Below are positions 1-7,452 of a DNA stretch of 36,649 bases, one piece after another. Where the stretch lies: the NCBI RefSeq assembly GCF_040290245.1, contig NZ_PSMQ01000014.1, positions 1 to 36,649 on the forward strand. The letters are read 5' to 3'. The first letter of the stretch is position 1, and every line of letters begins with the position of its first letter. Made by a program: the position numbers and the translations under genes. Below the pieces are notes generated by a model, which had not been told where the DNA came from, did no database searches, and worked only from the letters and a program-made list of their open reading frames with translations. The stretch comes from Thermus_A sp040290245 (lineage in GTDB: Bacteria > Deinococcota > Deinococci > Deinococcales > Thermaceae).

Positions 1-113
1 GGCCTCTCCTCGGGAAGACGCCCCTCCCGGAAGACGAAGACCACGGGGTAGCGCTCCGCGATCCGCGCCAAAAAGCCGGGGCTTCCCGGGGTCCTAAGGT
101 CCGACACGGTCAC
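1..113 (-). CDS. Possible 5' part of an unidentified gene (runs off the window)
   Basis: A minus-strand frame is open from about position 153 to the window edge and has strongly GC-rich third codon positions, as the real genes here do. It would follow the cupin gene directly. Within it the first standard start codons are GTG at 113 and GTG at 107, giving a protein that begins V-T-V-S-D-L-R. The frame stays open for about 13 codons upstream of 113 with no ATG, GTG or TTG, so the true start is unclear. A plus-strand frame is also open here. I do not recognise the product and assign no function. Confidence 0.35.
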   Translation of the reverse strand, partial: MTVSDLRTPGSPGFLARIAERYPVVFVFREGRLPEER

Positions 114-153
114 GCCCTTAGGGTAACCCGTGGGTGTGAAGACCCGGTGAAAC

Positions 154-471
154 TCAAGGCCTGGGGGCGGTGACCACCAATAAGACCGCCCGGCTTCCCG
201 ACTCGTTCCTCACCCCGTGGGCCACCCCCGCCCGGGCCAAAGCGGCCATCCCCGGGGCTAAAAGCGTCTCCTCCTCCCCCAGGGTGACCACCACCTCCCC
301 CTCGAGGACGTAGTAAACCTTGTCCTGCCCCTTATGCGTGTGCACCTTCTGGGCCTGGCCGGGCAGGAGGGCGTAGAGGTCGATCAGCATCCTCTCCGAG
401 TCAAAGAGGGGGATCTTGGCCATCTTCTCCTCGGAAAACCGAACCAGCTTGAACACGTCCTTGACATCCAT
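154..471 (-). CDS. Small cupin-domain protein
   Basis: This 105-residue protein is a single-domain cupin (cupin_2 type). The first metal-binding motif is visible as H44-T-H46 followed by a conserved V-L-E-G-E strand, and the second motif is G-V-A-H85. Such proteins fold as a small beta-barrel that binds a divalent metal; some are dioxygenases or isomerases and many are sensors or of unknown role, so the reaction cannot be named. I chose ATG 471 rather than an upstream in-frame ATG at 498, because a -10-like TAGGAT lies 7 nt before 471 and the upstream start would fall inside the promoter. The gene diverges from tRNA-Pro. Confidence 0.8.
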   Translation of the reverse strand: MDVKDVFKLVRFSEEKMAKIPLFDSERMLIDLYALLPGQAQKVHTHKGQDKVYYVLEGEVVVTLGEEETLLAPGMAALARAGVAHGVRNESGSRAVLLVVTAPRP

Positions 472-478
472 GCACCCC

Positions 479-484
479 ATCCTA
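479..484 (-). promoter_or_regulatory. -10 box for leaderless cupin gene
   Basis: TAGGAT on the minus strand ends 7 nt before ATG 471, so transcription would begin at or one base before the start codon. It sits next to the -35 box of the divergent tRNA-Pro promoter. No good -35 is visible for the cupin direction. Confidence 0.5.
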
Positions 485-485
485 C

Positions 486-514
486 TTGACGTGGGCAAAA
501 GGGAAGGCTAGACT
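486..514 (+). promoter_or_regulatory. Promoter of tRNA-Pro
   Basis: TTGACG (486-491), a 17-nt spacer and TAGACT (509-514) form a near-consensus sigma-70/SigA promoter. The predicted start is near 521, a few bases before the mature tRNA. Confidence 0.85.
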
Positions 515-527
515 AGCCTTTGCGCGC

Positions 528-604
528 CGGGGAGTAGCGCAGCCTGGTAGCGCACACGCTTGGGGTGCGTGTGGTCGTCGGTTCAAATCCGGCCTCCCCG
601 ACCA
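528..604 (+). tRNA. tRNA-Pro (anticodon GGG)
   Basis: The 77-nt cloverleaf has acceptor strands CGGGGAG and CTCCCCG, an anticodon stem CACGC/GCGTG with loop TTGGGGT (anticodon GGG), and a T-loop GTTCAAATC. The 3' CCA is encoded. A hairpin terminator follows directly. Confidence 0.97.
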
Positions 605-608
605 GGCT

Positions 609-630
609 CCCGCCCAGTGGGCGGGTTTTT
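609..630 (+). terminator. Rho-independent terminator of tRNA-Pro
   Basis: A 7-bp stem CCCGCCC/GGGCGGG with loop AGT is followed by five T residues. Confidence 0.9.
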
Positions 631-644
631 CTTCGAAAAGCCCT

Positions 645-678
645 AGGGCCCGGGGCCTCTACCCCGGGCCCTTTGTTC
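645..678. terminator. Terminator between tRNA-Pro and tkt, probably bidirectional
   Basis: An 11-bp perfect stem (AGGGCCCGGGG, six-base loop, then its complement) is followed on the plus strand by TTTGTTC and on the minus strand by a short T run (AGGGCTTTTCG). It lies 8 nt past the tkt stop codon, so it most likely ends tkt transcription and backs up the tRNA terminator. Confidence 0.75.
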
Positions 679-685
679 CCCGCCC

Positions 686-2650
686 TCAAGCCTTCTTCAG
701 CAGGGTCTTGACCTCCTCCGCCACCCGCGCCGGGGTGAAGCCCAGCCTCTCGTAGACCTCCGGGTAGGGGGCGCTGGCGCCGAAGCGGTCCAGGCCGACC
801 ACCCTATCCGCGTACCGGCCCCAGCCCCAGGAAGCCCCCGCCTCCACCGCCATCACAGGAAGCCCCGGGGGAAGGACCGCACGCCTATAGGCCTCGGGCT
901 GGGCCTCAAAAAGCTCCACACACGGCAGGCTCACCAACCGGACGTGGACGCCTTCCTCCCGAAGAAGCCCCTGGGCCCTTAGGGCCAGGTGGACCTCGCT
1001 TCCCGTGGCCAGGATGACCGCCTGAGGGTTTTCCACATCGGAAAGCACATACCCGCCCTTAAGGGCTCCTTTGGCCCTTTCCGGATCCAGGGTGGGGACG
1101 GCCTGCCGGGTGAGGATGAGGGCGGTGGGCCCCTCCTTCCGGGCCAGGGCCACCTGCCAGGCGTAGAAGGTCTCATAGGCGTCCGCGGGCCGGATAACAA
1201 AGAGATTAGGCATGGCCCGAAGGGAGGCCAGATGCTCCACCGGCTGGTGGGTGGGGCCGTCCTCCCCTAGGGCGATGGAGTCGTGGGTGAAGACGAAGAC
1301 CGTGGGCGTGCCCATGAGGGCGGCCAGGCGAATGGCCGGGCGCATATAGTCGGAGAAGACCAGGAAGGTCCCCCCGTAGGCCCGGTACCCCCCATGGAGG
1401 TTGAGCCCGTTCAGGATGGCCCCCATGGCGTGCTCCCGCACGCCGAAGTGCAGATAGCGCCCCAAGGGGTTATCCGGGGAAAAGTCCTCCATGCCCTTGG
1501 CCTGGGTGTTGTTGGAAGGGGTGAGGTCGGCGCTGCCACCCAGAAGCTCGGGGATGCGGGAGGAGAGCCCGTCCAGGACCCTGCCGCTCGCCGCCCGGGT
1601 GGCGATGGGCTTGTCGAAGAGCGGCGGCTCCTCCAAAAGGGGGGGCAGCTCGGCCGAAAGGCGGCGGGAAAGCTCTTGGTAAAGGTCAGGGAAGGCCTTG
1701 GCGTAGGCCTCGAGGCGGCCTTCCCACTCCGCCTGCCAAGCCCGGCCCTTTTCCCGCATGTCCATATGCCGATACACCTCCTCCGGTACCACAAAGGGCG
1801 GGTAGGGCCAGGCCAGGTTCTTCCGGGTGGCCTCCACCGCTTCCGGGCCTAGGGGCTCCCCGTGGGCCTTGTGGGAGTCCTGCTTGGGGGAGCCAAAGCC
1901 GATGTGGCTCCGGACAGCGATCAGGGTGGGCCTTTCGTCCAGCTTGGCCAGTTTCAGGGCATGCCGTAGGGCATCCAGGTCATTCGCGTCCTCCACGCGA
2001 AGGGTCTGCCAACCGTAGGCCTGGTAGCGGAGGAGGACGTCCTCTTTGAAGGCCAGATCCGTAGGGCCGTCAATGGAGATGCGGTTATCGTCCCAGAAGA
2101 CGATGAGCTTGGAAAGCTTCCACTGCCCCGCGAGGCTGCTCGCCTCCCCCGAGACCCCCTCCATCAGGTCCCCGTCCGAGGCCAGGACGTAGGTGTAATG
2201 GTCCACCACCGGGTGGCCTGGGCGGTTGAACTCGAGGGCGAGCTTCTTCTCGGCAAGGGCCAGGCCCACCGCGGTGGAGATCCCCTGGCCCAAAGGCCCC
2301 GTGGTCACCTCCACCCCAGGGGTGTGCCCCCTTTCCGGGTGGCCCGGGGTCTTGGAGCCCCACTGGCGGAAGCGCATGAGCTCCTCGAGGGGGAGGTCAT
2401 ACCCCGTCAGGTGGAGAAGGGCATAAAGGAGCATGGAACCGTGCCCCGCGGAAAGGACAAACCGGTCCCGGTCCGGCCAGCTGGGGTCCAGGGGGTTATG
2501 GCGCATGACCTCCCGGAAGAGGAGATACCCCAAGGGGGCCATGGCCATGGGCATACCCGGGTGGCCGCTTTTGGCCTTCTCCACGGCATCTACGGCCAGA
2601 AACCGGATGGCGCCGATTGAAAGAAGAGTCAGGTCCTTGGTCTCGGTCAT
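686..2650 (-). CDS. tkt: Transketolase
   Basis: The 654-residue protein is a full-length thiamine-diphosphate transketolase, which moves two-carbon ketol units between sugar phosphates in the pentose phosphate pathway. Visible hallmarks are S-G-H30-P-G, G-H70-G-S-M, G-P-L-G-Q-G near 118, the TPP/Mg motif S-D-G-D-L-M-E near 158-164 with the matching Asn in D-D-N-R-I-S, and the pyrimidine-domain motif H-D-S-I-A-L-G-E-D-G-P-T-H-Q-P. I chose ATG 2650 (M-T-E-T-K-D): it has GGGGGAAG four to ten bases upstream and gives the usual family length. Two upstream in-frame ATGs lie within or beyond the -10 box and dyad. It appears monocistronic. An 18-bp inverted repeat overlaps its promoter. Confidence 0.97.
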   Translation of the reverse strand: MTETKDLTLLSIGAIRFLAVDAVEKAKSGHPGMPMAMAPLGYLLFREVMRHNPLDPSWPDRDRFVLSAGHGSMLLYALLHLTGYDLPLEELMRFRQWGSKTPGHPERGHTPGVEVTTGPLGQGISTAVGLALAEKKLALEFNRPGHPVVDHYTYVLASDGDLMEGVSGEASSLAGQWKLSKLIVFWDDNRISIDGPTDLAFKEDVLLRYQAYGWQTLRVEDANDLDALRHALKLAKLDERPTLIAVRSHIGFGSPKQDSHKAHGEPLGPEAVEATRKNLAWPYPPFVVPEEVYRHMDMREKGRAWQAEWEGRLEAYAKAFPDLYQELSRRLSAELPPLLEEPPLFDKPIATRAASGRVLDGLSSRIPELLGGSADLTPSNNTQAKGMEDFSPDNPLGRYLHFGVREHAMGAILNGLNLHGGYRAYGGTFLVFSDYMRPAIRLAALMGTPTVFVFTHDSIALGEDGPTHQPVEHLASLRAMPNLFVIRPADAYETFYAWQVALARKEGPTALILTRQAVPTLDPERAKGALKGGYVLSDVENPQAVILATGSEVHLALRAQGLLREEGVHVRLVSLPCVELFEAQPEAYRRAVLPPGLPVMAVEAGASWGWGRYADRVVGLDRFGASAPYPEVYERLGFTPARVAEEVKTLLKKA

Positions 2651-2660
2651 CGCTTCCCCC

Positions 2661-2680
2661 ATCGTACCCACCAGGGTACG
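2661..2680 (-). promoter_or_regulatory. tkt -10 box overlapped by an 18-bp dyad (operator candidate)
   Basis: CGTACCC, four bases, GGGTACG (2663-2680) is a perfect 7-bp inverted repeat. On the minus strand its proximal arm overlaps a -10-like TACGAT (2666-2661), with a predicted start about 4 nt before ATG 2650. No clear -35 is present. The position fits a repressor site; the regulator is unknown. Confidence 0.5.
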
Positions 2681-2762
2681 GAGGGGTGGCCTTAAGTTCA
2701 ATCCTCTTTTCACAAGCGGTGCATAAGGGACACTTATAGCCCTTGCGCGGGTGCAGGGCGGC

Positions 2763-2791
2763 TTGCCTCCCCCAAGGCCGGATGTTAAAAT
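2763..2791 (+). promoter_or_regulatory. Promoter of tRNA-Arg
   Basis: TTGCCT (2763-2768), a 17-nt spacer and TAAAAT (2786-2791) precede the tRNA by 13 nt. Confidence 0.8.
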
Positions 2792-2804
2792 CCCATCGGT
2801 GCGG

Positions 2805-2881
2805 GCGCCCGTAGCTCAGCAGGACAGAGCGGGGGCTTCCTAAGCCCTAGGTCGGGGGTTCGAATCCCTCCGGGCGCACCA
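2805..2881 (+). tRNA. tRNA-Arg (anticodon CCT)
   Basis: The 77-nt cloverleaf has acceptor strands GCGCCCG and CGGGCGC, the D-arm TAGCTCAGC, an anticodon stem GGGGC/GCCCT with loop TTCCTAA (anticodon CCT, reading AGG) and T-loop GTTCGAATC. CCA is encoded. Confidence 0.96.
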
Positions 2882-2905
2882 AAGGGCCCTTAAGGGGCCT
2901 TTTTC
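2882..2905 (+). terminator. Terminator after tRNA-Arg
   Basis: A stem AAGG-N-CCC / GGG-N-CCTT with one internal mismatch and a TTAA loop is followed by a T run. The T run abuts the lptF promoter region. Confidence 0.7.
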
Positions 2906-2924
2906 TATTCTCACCTCCGGAGCG

Positions 2925-2930
2925 TATACT
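2925..2930 (+). promoter_or_regulatory. -10 box for leaderless lptF
   Basis: TATACT ends exactly 6 nt before GTG 2937, placing the expected transcription start on the first base of the start codon. No convincing -35 is seen. Confidence 0.7.
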
Positions 2931-2936
2931 GCCTGC

Positions 2937-3947
2937 GTGCTGGGCCGCTACGTGCTCAAGGAGGTCCTCTGGCCCTACGGGGCAGGGGTTCTCCTCTTCC
3001 TGGCGCTTCTTACCACGGATCTCCTCACCTCCCTGTCCGGTTTTCTCCTGGCCCGCGGCGTGGAGGCCGAAAAGGTGGCCCTTCTCGTCCTCTACCGCCT
3101 CCCCTGGACCCTGAACCTCGCCCTGCCCTTGGGCCTCGTCTTCGCCATCCTCGTGGGGCTAGCCCGGCTCATCCGCCAGTCCGAGCTCAAGGCGGCCTAT
3201 GCGGGGGGCGTTCCTCCCTTGGGGCTCCTAAAACCCCTGCTCCTTTTGGGGCTGCTTGTGGGAGGGGTGGTCTTCCTCAACGGGGGCTTTTTAAGGCCGC
3301 TAGCCCTGGAGCGATACGATGCCCTTTTGGCCAAGATCTTCTACGGGGAAGGAGGGATTTCCGGCGTTTTGCGGAACCAGGTCTACGCCCCCCCCGGCCT
3401 GGGGGTCTACTTCGCAGAGGAGGTGCGCCCCGAGGGGGGCCGGACTCGCCTTTACCGCCTGCGGGTGGTCCGCCCCGACGGAACGGTCTACAGTGGGGAG
3501 GAAGGGATATGGGACGAACGGGGCTGGTCGTTTACGGGCTACAAGGTGGAAGGAAGCAGGCCCCAGGCCTTTCAAGGAACCCTTCCCTTCCCCGCCCGCT
3601 TCACCCCTAAGGAGAGCCTGGGCTCCCGGGACCCCTACGACGCCTACACCCTCCTCGAGCTTAAGGAAAGGGCCAAGGTGGACCCCAAGGCCCTCTTTGC
3701 CCTTTACCGGCGATACTCCGATGCCCTGGGGGCCTTCCTCCTCGCCTGGACGGCGGCGGCGGTGGGGCTTTCCCTAAGGGAAGCCCCTTACGCCTTTTTG
3801 GCCATCGTCCTCCTCATCTTCGGCTACTACGTGCTCTGGACCTTTACCGCCCAGCTTGCCCGGTTTGAAGCGGCGGCCTGGGGCGCGTTCTGGCCCAACC
3901 TGGCCTACGGGCTTTTGGCCTTGGGCCTCACCTGGAGGCTAAGATGA
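2937..3947 (+). CDS. lptF: LptF/LptG-family inner-membrane permease (first copy)
   Basis: This 336-residue protein belongs to the YjgP/YjgQ (LptF/LptG) family. It has the family layout: about three transmembrane helices in the first 115 residues, a large periplasmic beta-jellyroll-like region (about 120-240, with a Y-R-L-R-V-V-R-P-D-G-T strand), then about three helices (about 255-335). In LPS-producing bacteria LptF and LptG form, with the ATPase LptB, the ABC extractor that pushes LPS onto a periplasmic bridge. The start is GTG at the presumed transcription start. Its stop overlaps the ATG of the next gene (ATGA), so the two are probably translationally coupled. No LptB, LptA or LptC gene is in the window. 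Which of the two paralogues matches F or G is a guess from gene order. Confidence 0.85.
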   Translation: MLGRYVLKEVLWPYGAGVLLFLALLTTDLLTSLSGFLLARGVEAEKVALLVLYRLPWTLNLALPLGLVFAILVGLARLIRQSELKAAYAGGVPPLGLLKPLLLLGLLVGGVVFLNGGFLRPLALERYDALLAKIFYGEGGISGVLRNQVYAPPGLGVYFAEEVRPEGGRTRLYRLRVVRPDGTVYSGEEGIWDERGWSFTGYKVEGSRPQAFQGTLPFPARFTPKESLGSRDPYDAYTLLELKERAKVDPKALFALYRRYSDALGAFLLAWTAAAVGLSLREAPYAFLAIVLLIFGYYVLWTFTAQLARFEAAAWGAFWPNLAYGLLALGLTWRLR

Positions 3948-4981
3948 GGACCCTGGACCGGTATCTTCTGCGGGAGGTTCTGGGCTACCTGGTCTCAGGG
4001 CTTTTCGTGGTGGTCCTCCTCTTCCTGGGAGGGGCGGTCTATGAGGTCCTCGCCCCCTTGGTGGCCAAGGGGGCGGAGGCCTGGGTGGTCCTCCAGTACC
4101 TGGCCTACCGGGTGCCGGAGGCCTTGGTGCGGGGGATTCCCGTAGCCTACCTTTTCGCCCTATTGCTCCTCCTTTCTCGGCTGGCAGAGGACTCGGAGCT
4201 CAAGGCCCTTCTGGCCCTAGGGGTGTCCAAGACCCGGGTGCTCCTCCCCTTTTTGGCCCTAGGCGGGGGGCTGGCCCTTCTGGCCTTCACCCTGGGGGAA
4301 AGCTGGGCCCCAGAAAGCCTAAGGCGGGGGCAGGACCTTTTGCGAAAGACCGTGCTCCAGAAGCCCCGGGCCCTACTGGCCCCGGGCTCGAGCTTTCTGG
4401 ACGCGGAGGGGCGGGTGGTCTACGTGGGCCAGGTGGGGGAGGAGCTGGGGGAGATCCGGCTCCTCTCCCCAAGCGAGGTGGTCCTGGCCCAAAGGGGCAG
4501 GCTGGAGGAGGGGGTGCTGAAGGTGGAAAAAGGCCTTCGCATCACCTACGAGGAAAGCCGCCCCCGCACCGTGGCCCGCTTTGAGCGGGGGGAGGTGGCT
4601 TTAAGCGAACTCTCCTACGAGCCCTGGACCAACCCCGCCCAAGGCCTGAGCCTGAAGGCGCTTAAAGAGGAGATCGCCCGGCTTAGGGGGGTGGGGCTCA
4701 AGGCCAGCCTCGAGGCCACCACCTACCACCGCCGCTTCGCCGAGCCCGCCGCCAGCCTTTCCTTCGCCCTTTTTGGAGTGGGGCTGGCCTTCTTCCTCCC
4801 TGGGAGCCGGAGCCTAGGGCTTGTAGGGGTGGGGGTCTTGACGTTCTTTTACTACGCCACCTGGAGCGTGGGCCGGGTCCTGGGGGAGCAGGGGGTGGTG
4901 CCCCCGGCCCTGGCCGCCTGGGGGCCCAACCTCCTCTACGGGCTTCTGGGGCTTCTCCTCTTCCTCTGGGGGCGGCGGTGA
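3944..4981 (+). CDS. lptG: LptF/LptG-family inner-membrane permease (second copy)
   Basis: This 345-residue protein is a paralogue of the preceding gene, with the same N-terminal motif (L-x-R-Y-L-L-R-E-V-L), three N-terminal helices, a periplasmic domain and a C-terminal three-helix block ending N-L-L-Y-G-L-L-G. Together the pair would make the membrane core of a lipid-exporting ABC transporter of the Lpt type. It overlaps both neighbours by 4 nt (ATGA upstream, GTGA downstream), so it sits in the middle of a tightly coupled cassette that leads to an outer-membrane LptD-like barrel. Confidence 0.85.
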   Translation: MRTLDRYLLREVLGYLVSGLFVVVLLFLGGAVYEVLAPLVAKGAEAWVVLQYLAYRVPEALVRGIPVAYLFALLLLLSRLAEDSELKALLALGVSKTRVLLPFLALGGGLALLAFTLGESWAPESLRRGQDLLRKTVLQKPRALLAPGSSFLDAEGRVVYVGQVGEELGEIRLLSPSEVVLAQRGRLEEGVLKVEKGLRITYEESRPRTVARFERGEVALSELSYEPWTNPAQGLSLKALKEEIARLRGVGLKASLEATTYHRRFAEPAASLSFALFGVGLAFFLPGSRSLGLVGVGVLTFFYYATWSVGRVLGEQGVVPPALAAWGPNLLYGLLGLLLFLWGRR

Positions 4982-7452
4982 GGGCCTGGGTCCTTTTTCT
5001 TCTATTCCAACTGGCCTTTGGGGCCACGCTCAAGGTCCTGGAGGCGGAACGCCTCGAGCTCAGGAACGAGGGCGAGGAGGTCTACGTTTTGGTGGGAAAC
5101 CCCGTGCGCCTGGAGCGAGACGGGGAGTCCATTGAGGCCAACCGGGTGGTCTTCAACCGGACCCAAAAGCGGCTTTACCTCCTGGAGAGGGTGCGGTACA
5201 AGGACAAGGAGGGGCGGAGCATCCAGGCGGAAAGCCTCACCCTCGACCTGACGAGCGAGGACTTCTCCGCCCTTAACGTGGAGATCACCCAGAAGAACCT
5301 CCTCATCACCGGCCCCTTGTGCGAGCGGGTGGCGGGGAGCATCCTTTTGGAAAAGGGCTACGCCACCCCTTGTTTCGGCTGTGGCCAGAGGACACCCGAC
5401 TACGCCTTTCGGGCGGAGGAGATCCTGCTTTACCCGGGGGACAGGGTGGTGGCCCGGAGGGTCACCCTGCTCGTACGGGAGAGGCCCGTCCTCACCCTTC
5501 CCGTCCTCCTCCTTTTTCTTTCGGAAAGGCGGCCCCGCCTCGAGGTGGGCCAGGACGAAGGGGGGTTTTACCTTAAAAGCGCTCTTCCCTATGTCTCGGA
5601 CCTCGGCCTCGGGTTTACCTTTCTGAATTATTTCCAGGGCCGGGGGTACGGGTTTGGGCTGGACCACTTCGGGACAGGGGAGGCCAAGGAGCGCTACTTC
5701 TTCCTCTACACCCCCCCACAGACCTTCCAGTACCGGCTGGAATACGCCCTGAAAAGGCCGGGCCTCCGCCTGAACGCCCTGGTGGAGCGGGACGACACCA
5801 AGGACAAGCTCACCAGCGCCCAGGCCGAGGCCGTCCTCGAGGGGGGTATCCTCCCGGAGGAGGGCCTCTCCAGGCTTCGCCTTGGCCTGGACCTCTTCCT
5901 GGACCACGACCCCACCACCCCCCCGCCCAGAAGGACGCAGAAGCTGGAGATCGAGGCCACCTTCACCGGGCTCCAAGACCGGGCGTACACCGTGGCCGGA
6001 AGCCTTTCCCTTGGGCTTTACGCCGGGGAGTCCAACCCCCTCAACCGGAGCGCCCGGGCCCTCGGGCCTTACCTCTGGGCGGGGCGGCTTCTTTTTTCCC
6101 ACGCGGAAACCCTCTCCCCCGAACTCTGGGCGGGGGCCAGCCTGCGGGGGGAGAACCGCTTCCGCGGGTTCTACTACACCACGCGAAACCCCGACGGGGA
6201 GGCCGAGCGCCTGGTGGACTGGACCACGCAGCTGAGCTTCCGCCAAAGCTTCCCCGGCCAGGCCGGCCAGACAGCCTACCTGGAAGCCGGCTACACCCGG
6301 AGCGTCCAAGAGGGGGAAAGCCCCTTCCGGTTTGATGCCTTACCCACGCGAAGGACCCACCAGGCCACCCTGGGCGCGGGCTTCCAGCAACCCCCCCTGA
6401 CCCTGAGCGCCAAGGGCGGGCGGGATCTGGAAAAAGGCCGGCTCCTCCCCTTAGAACTCTCCGCCCAGTACCAGGACCCCTTGGGAAACGCCCTCCTTAC
6501 CCACCGCCGGGACCTGGAGGGGCAGGGCCCCCTGGAGAGCAAGGCCAGCCTCTCCCTTACCCCCAGGCCCTTCTCCCTCCGGGCCACCCTTCGCTTTGAC
6601 CACCAAAAAGCCCTGTTTGACCCCCTGGAACTGGCCTTGGGCTACGCCCTCGTGGGGGGGAGCCTGAACCTCACCCACCGCCAGGGGCTGAACGGGGAAG
6701 GCCCCTTGGAGAGCCGCCTGAGCCTGGCCTACCGGGAGGGGGAGTCCTCGTACACCTTCAACCTCCGCCGGGCCTACCCCCAGAACCTCACCGAAGCCCA
6801 GGCCACCTTAGGGTTTGGCCCCAGGGCCTTCACCCTCAGCCTGGGCCTGGACGGGCAGCAGCTTCGCTATGGGCTTTCCTATGGGGAAGAGGGGCTAAGG
6901 CCTCTGGCCTCCCTCCGCCTGGAGTTGACCGGAAGGCTGGACGGGGGGTGGCGGGACACCCGTCTCCGCCTCAGCCTCACCCGCCTCGAGCCCGAGCTCA
7001 GCCTCCGCCTTTCCGGAACCCTCCACCTCCCGGAGGACCCCGACCCCAGCCTCTTCCTAAGGGATTTGACCTTTTCAGGTGGCCTAGACCTCCTCCCCCC
7101 GCCCAAACGCAAGGAGGAGATGGGGCTCTCCCTTTCGGGAAGCCTCTCCTACCTCCGCCGCACAGACGGGGAGACCTTAACCCTAAGGAACTTCGGCCCG
7201 ACCTTCAGCTTCCTCGAATCCCCCTCCGAAGGGACCGAGGACAGCACCCGCCTCTACTTCTCCCTCCTCTTCTCCGGCATCCGGCCCGCCCTCCACACCA
7301 AGTACATCCTGGTGGTGGACCGGTGCTGCTGGGCCTTTAGGGCGGCCTATGACTCGGAAAGACGGGCCTTCTCCTTGGCTTTCCTCTACGGAGGTCAGGC
7401 GGCGGGCCTTCTTTTGGACGAAGCAGGCATCCGGCTGGGAGGTGGTCCGTGA
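4978..7452 (+). CDS. lptD: LptD/OstA-like outer-membrane assembly protein
   Basis: The 824-residue protein has a short signal peptide (M-R-A-W-V-L-F-L-L-F-Q-L-A-F-G), an N-terminal OstA/jellyroll region (about 20-130, repeated L-E-A-x-R-L-x-x-x-x-E-G strands) and then about 600 residues of alternating amphipathic strands typical of a large outer-membrane beta-barrel. Five cysteines stand out: C115, C132 and C135 in the N-terminal part and the adjacent pair C783-C784 near the C terminus, matching the layout of LptD, in which an adjacent C-terminal pair forms disulfides with N-terminal cysteines. In LPS bacteria LptD inserts LPS into the outer leaflet. The substrate here is unknown, because Thermus is thought to lack classical LPS. 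It starts at GTG overlapping lptG by 4 nt. Confidence 0.82.
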   Translation: MRAWVLFLLFQLAFGATLKVLEAERLELRNEGEEVYVLVGNPVRLERDGESIEANRVVFNRTQKRLYLLERVRYKDKEGRSIQAESLTLDLTSEDFSALNVEITQKNLLITGPLCERVAGSILLEKGYATPCFGCGQRTPDYAFRAEEILLYPGDRVVARRVTLLVRERPVLTLPVLLLFLSERRPRLEVGQDEGGFYLKSALPYVSDLGLGFTFLNYFQGRGYGFGLDHFGTGEAKERYFFLYTPPQTFQYRLEYALKRPGLRLNALVERDDTKDKLTSAQAEAVLEGGILPEEGLSRLRLGLDLFLDHDPTTPPPRRTQKLEIEATFTGLQDRAYTVAGSLSLGLYAGESNPLNRSARALGPYLWAGRLLFSHAETLSPELWAGASLRGENRFRGFYYTTRNPDGEAERLVDWTTQLSFRQSFPGQAGQTAYLEAGYTRSVQEGESPFRFDALPTRRTHQATLGAGFQQPPLTLSAKGGRDLEKGRLLPLELSAQYQDPLGNALLTHRRDLEGQGPLESKASLSLTPRPFSLRATLRFDHQKALFDPLELALGYALVGGSLNLTHRQGLNGEGPLESRLSLAYREGESSYTFNLRRAYPQNLTEAQATLGFGPRAFTLSLGLDGQQLRYGLSYGEEGLRPLASLRLELTGRLDGGWRDTRLRLSLTRLEPELSLRLSGTLHLPEDPDPSLFLRDLTFSGGLDLLPPPKRKEEMGLSLSGSLSYLRRTDGETLTLRNFGPTFSFLESPSEGTEDSTRLYFSLLFSGIRPALHTKYILVVDRCCWAFRAAYDSERRAFSLAFLYGGQAAGLLLDEAGIRLGGGP

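Noticed and set aside
486..755. 89-codon open frame across tRNA-Pro
   Set aside because: It is the tRNA and terminator translated; no coding character.
2651..2713. Upstream starts for transketolase
   Set aside because: They lie within or beyond the -10 box and dyad; the conserved protein begins at 2650.
5002..6309. Long open frame (435 codons) antisense to lptD
   Set aside because: It mirrors lptD codons, has no family motif or ribosome site, and arises because high-GC coding DNA has few antisense stops.
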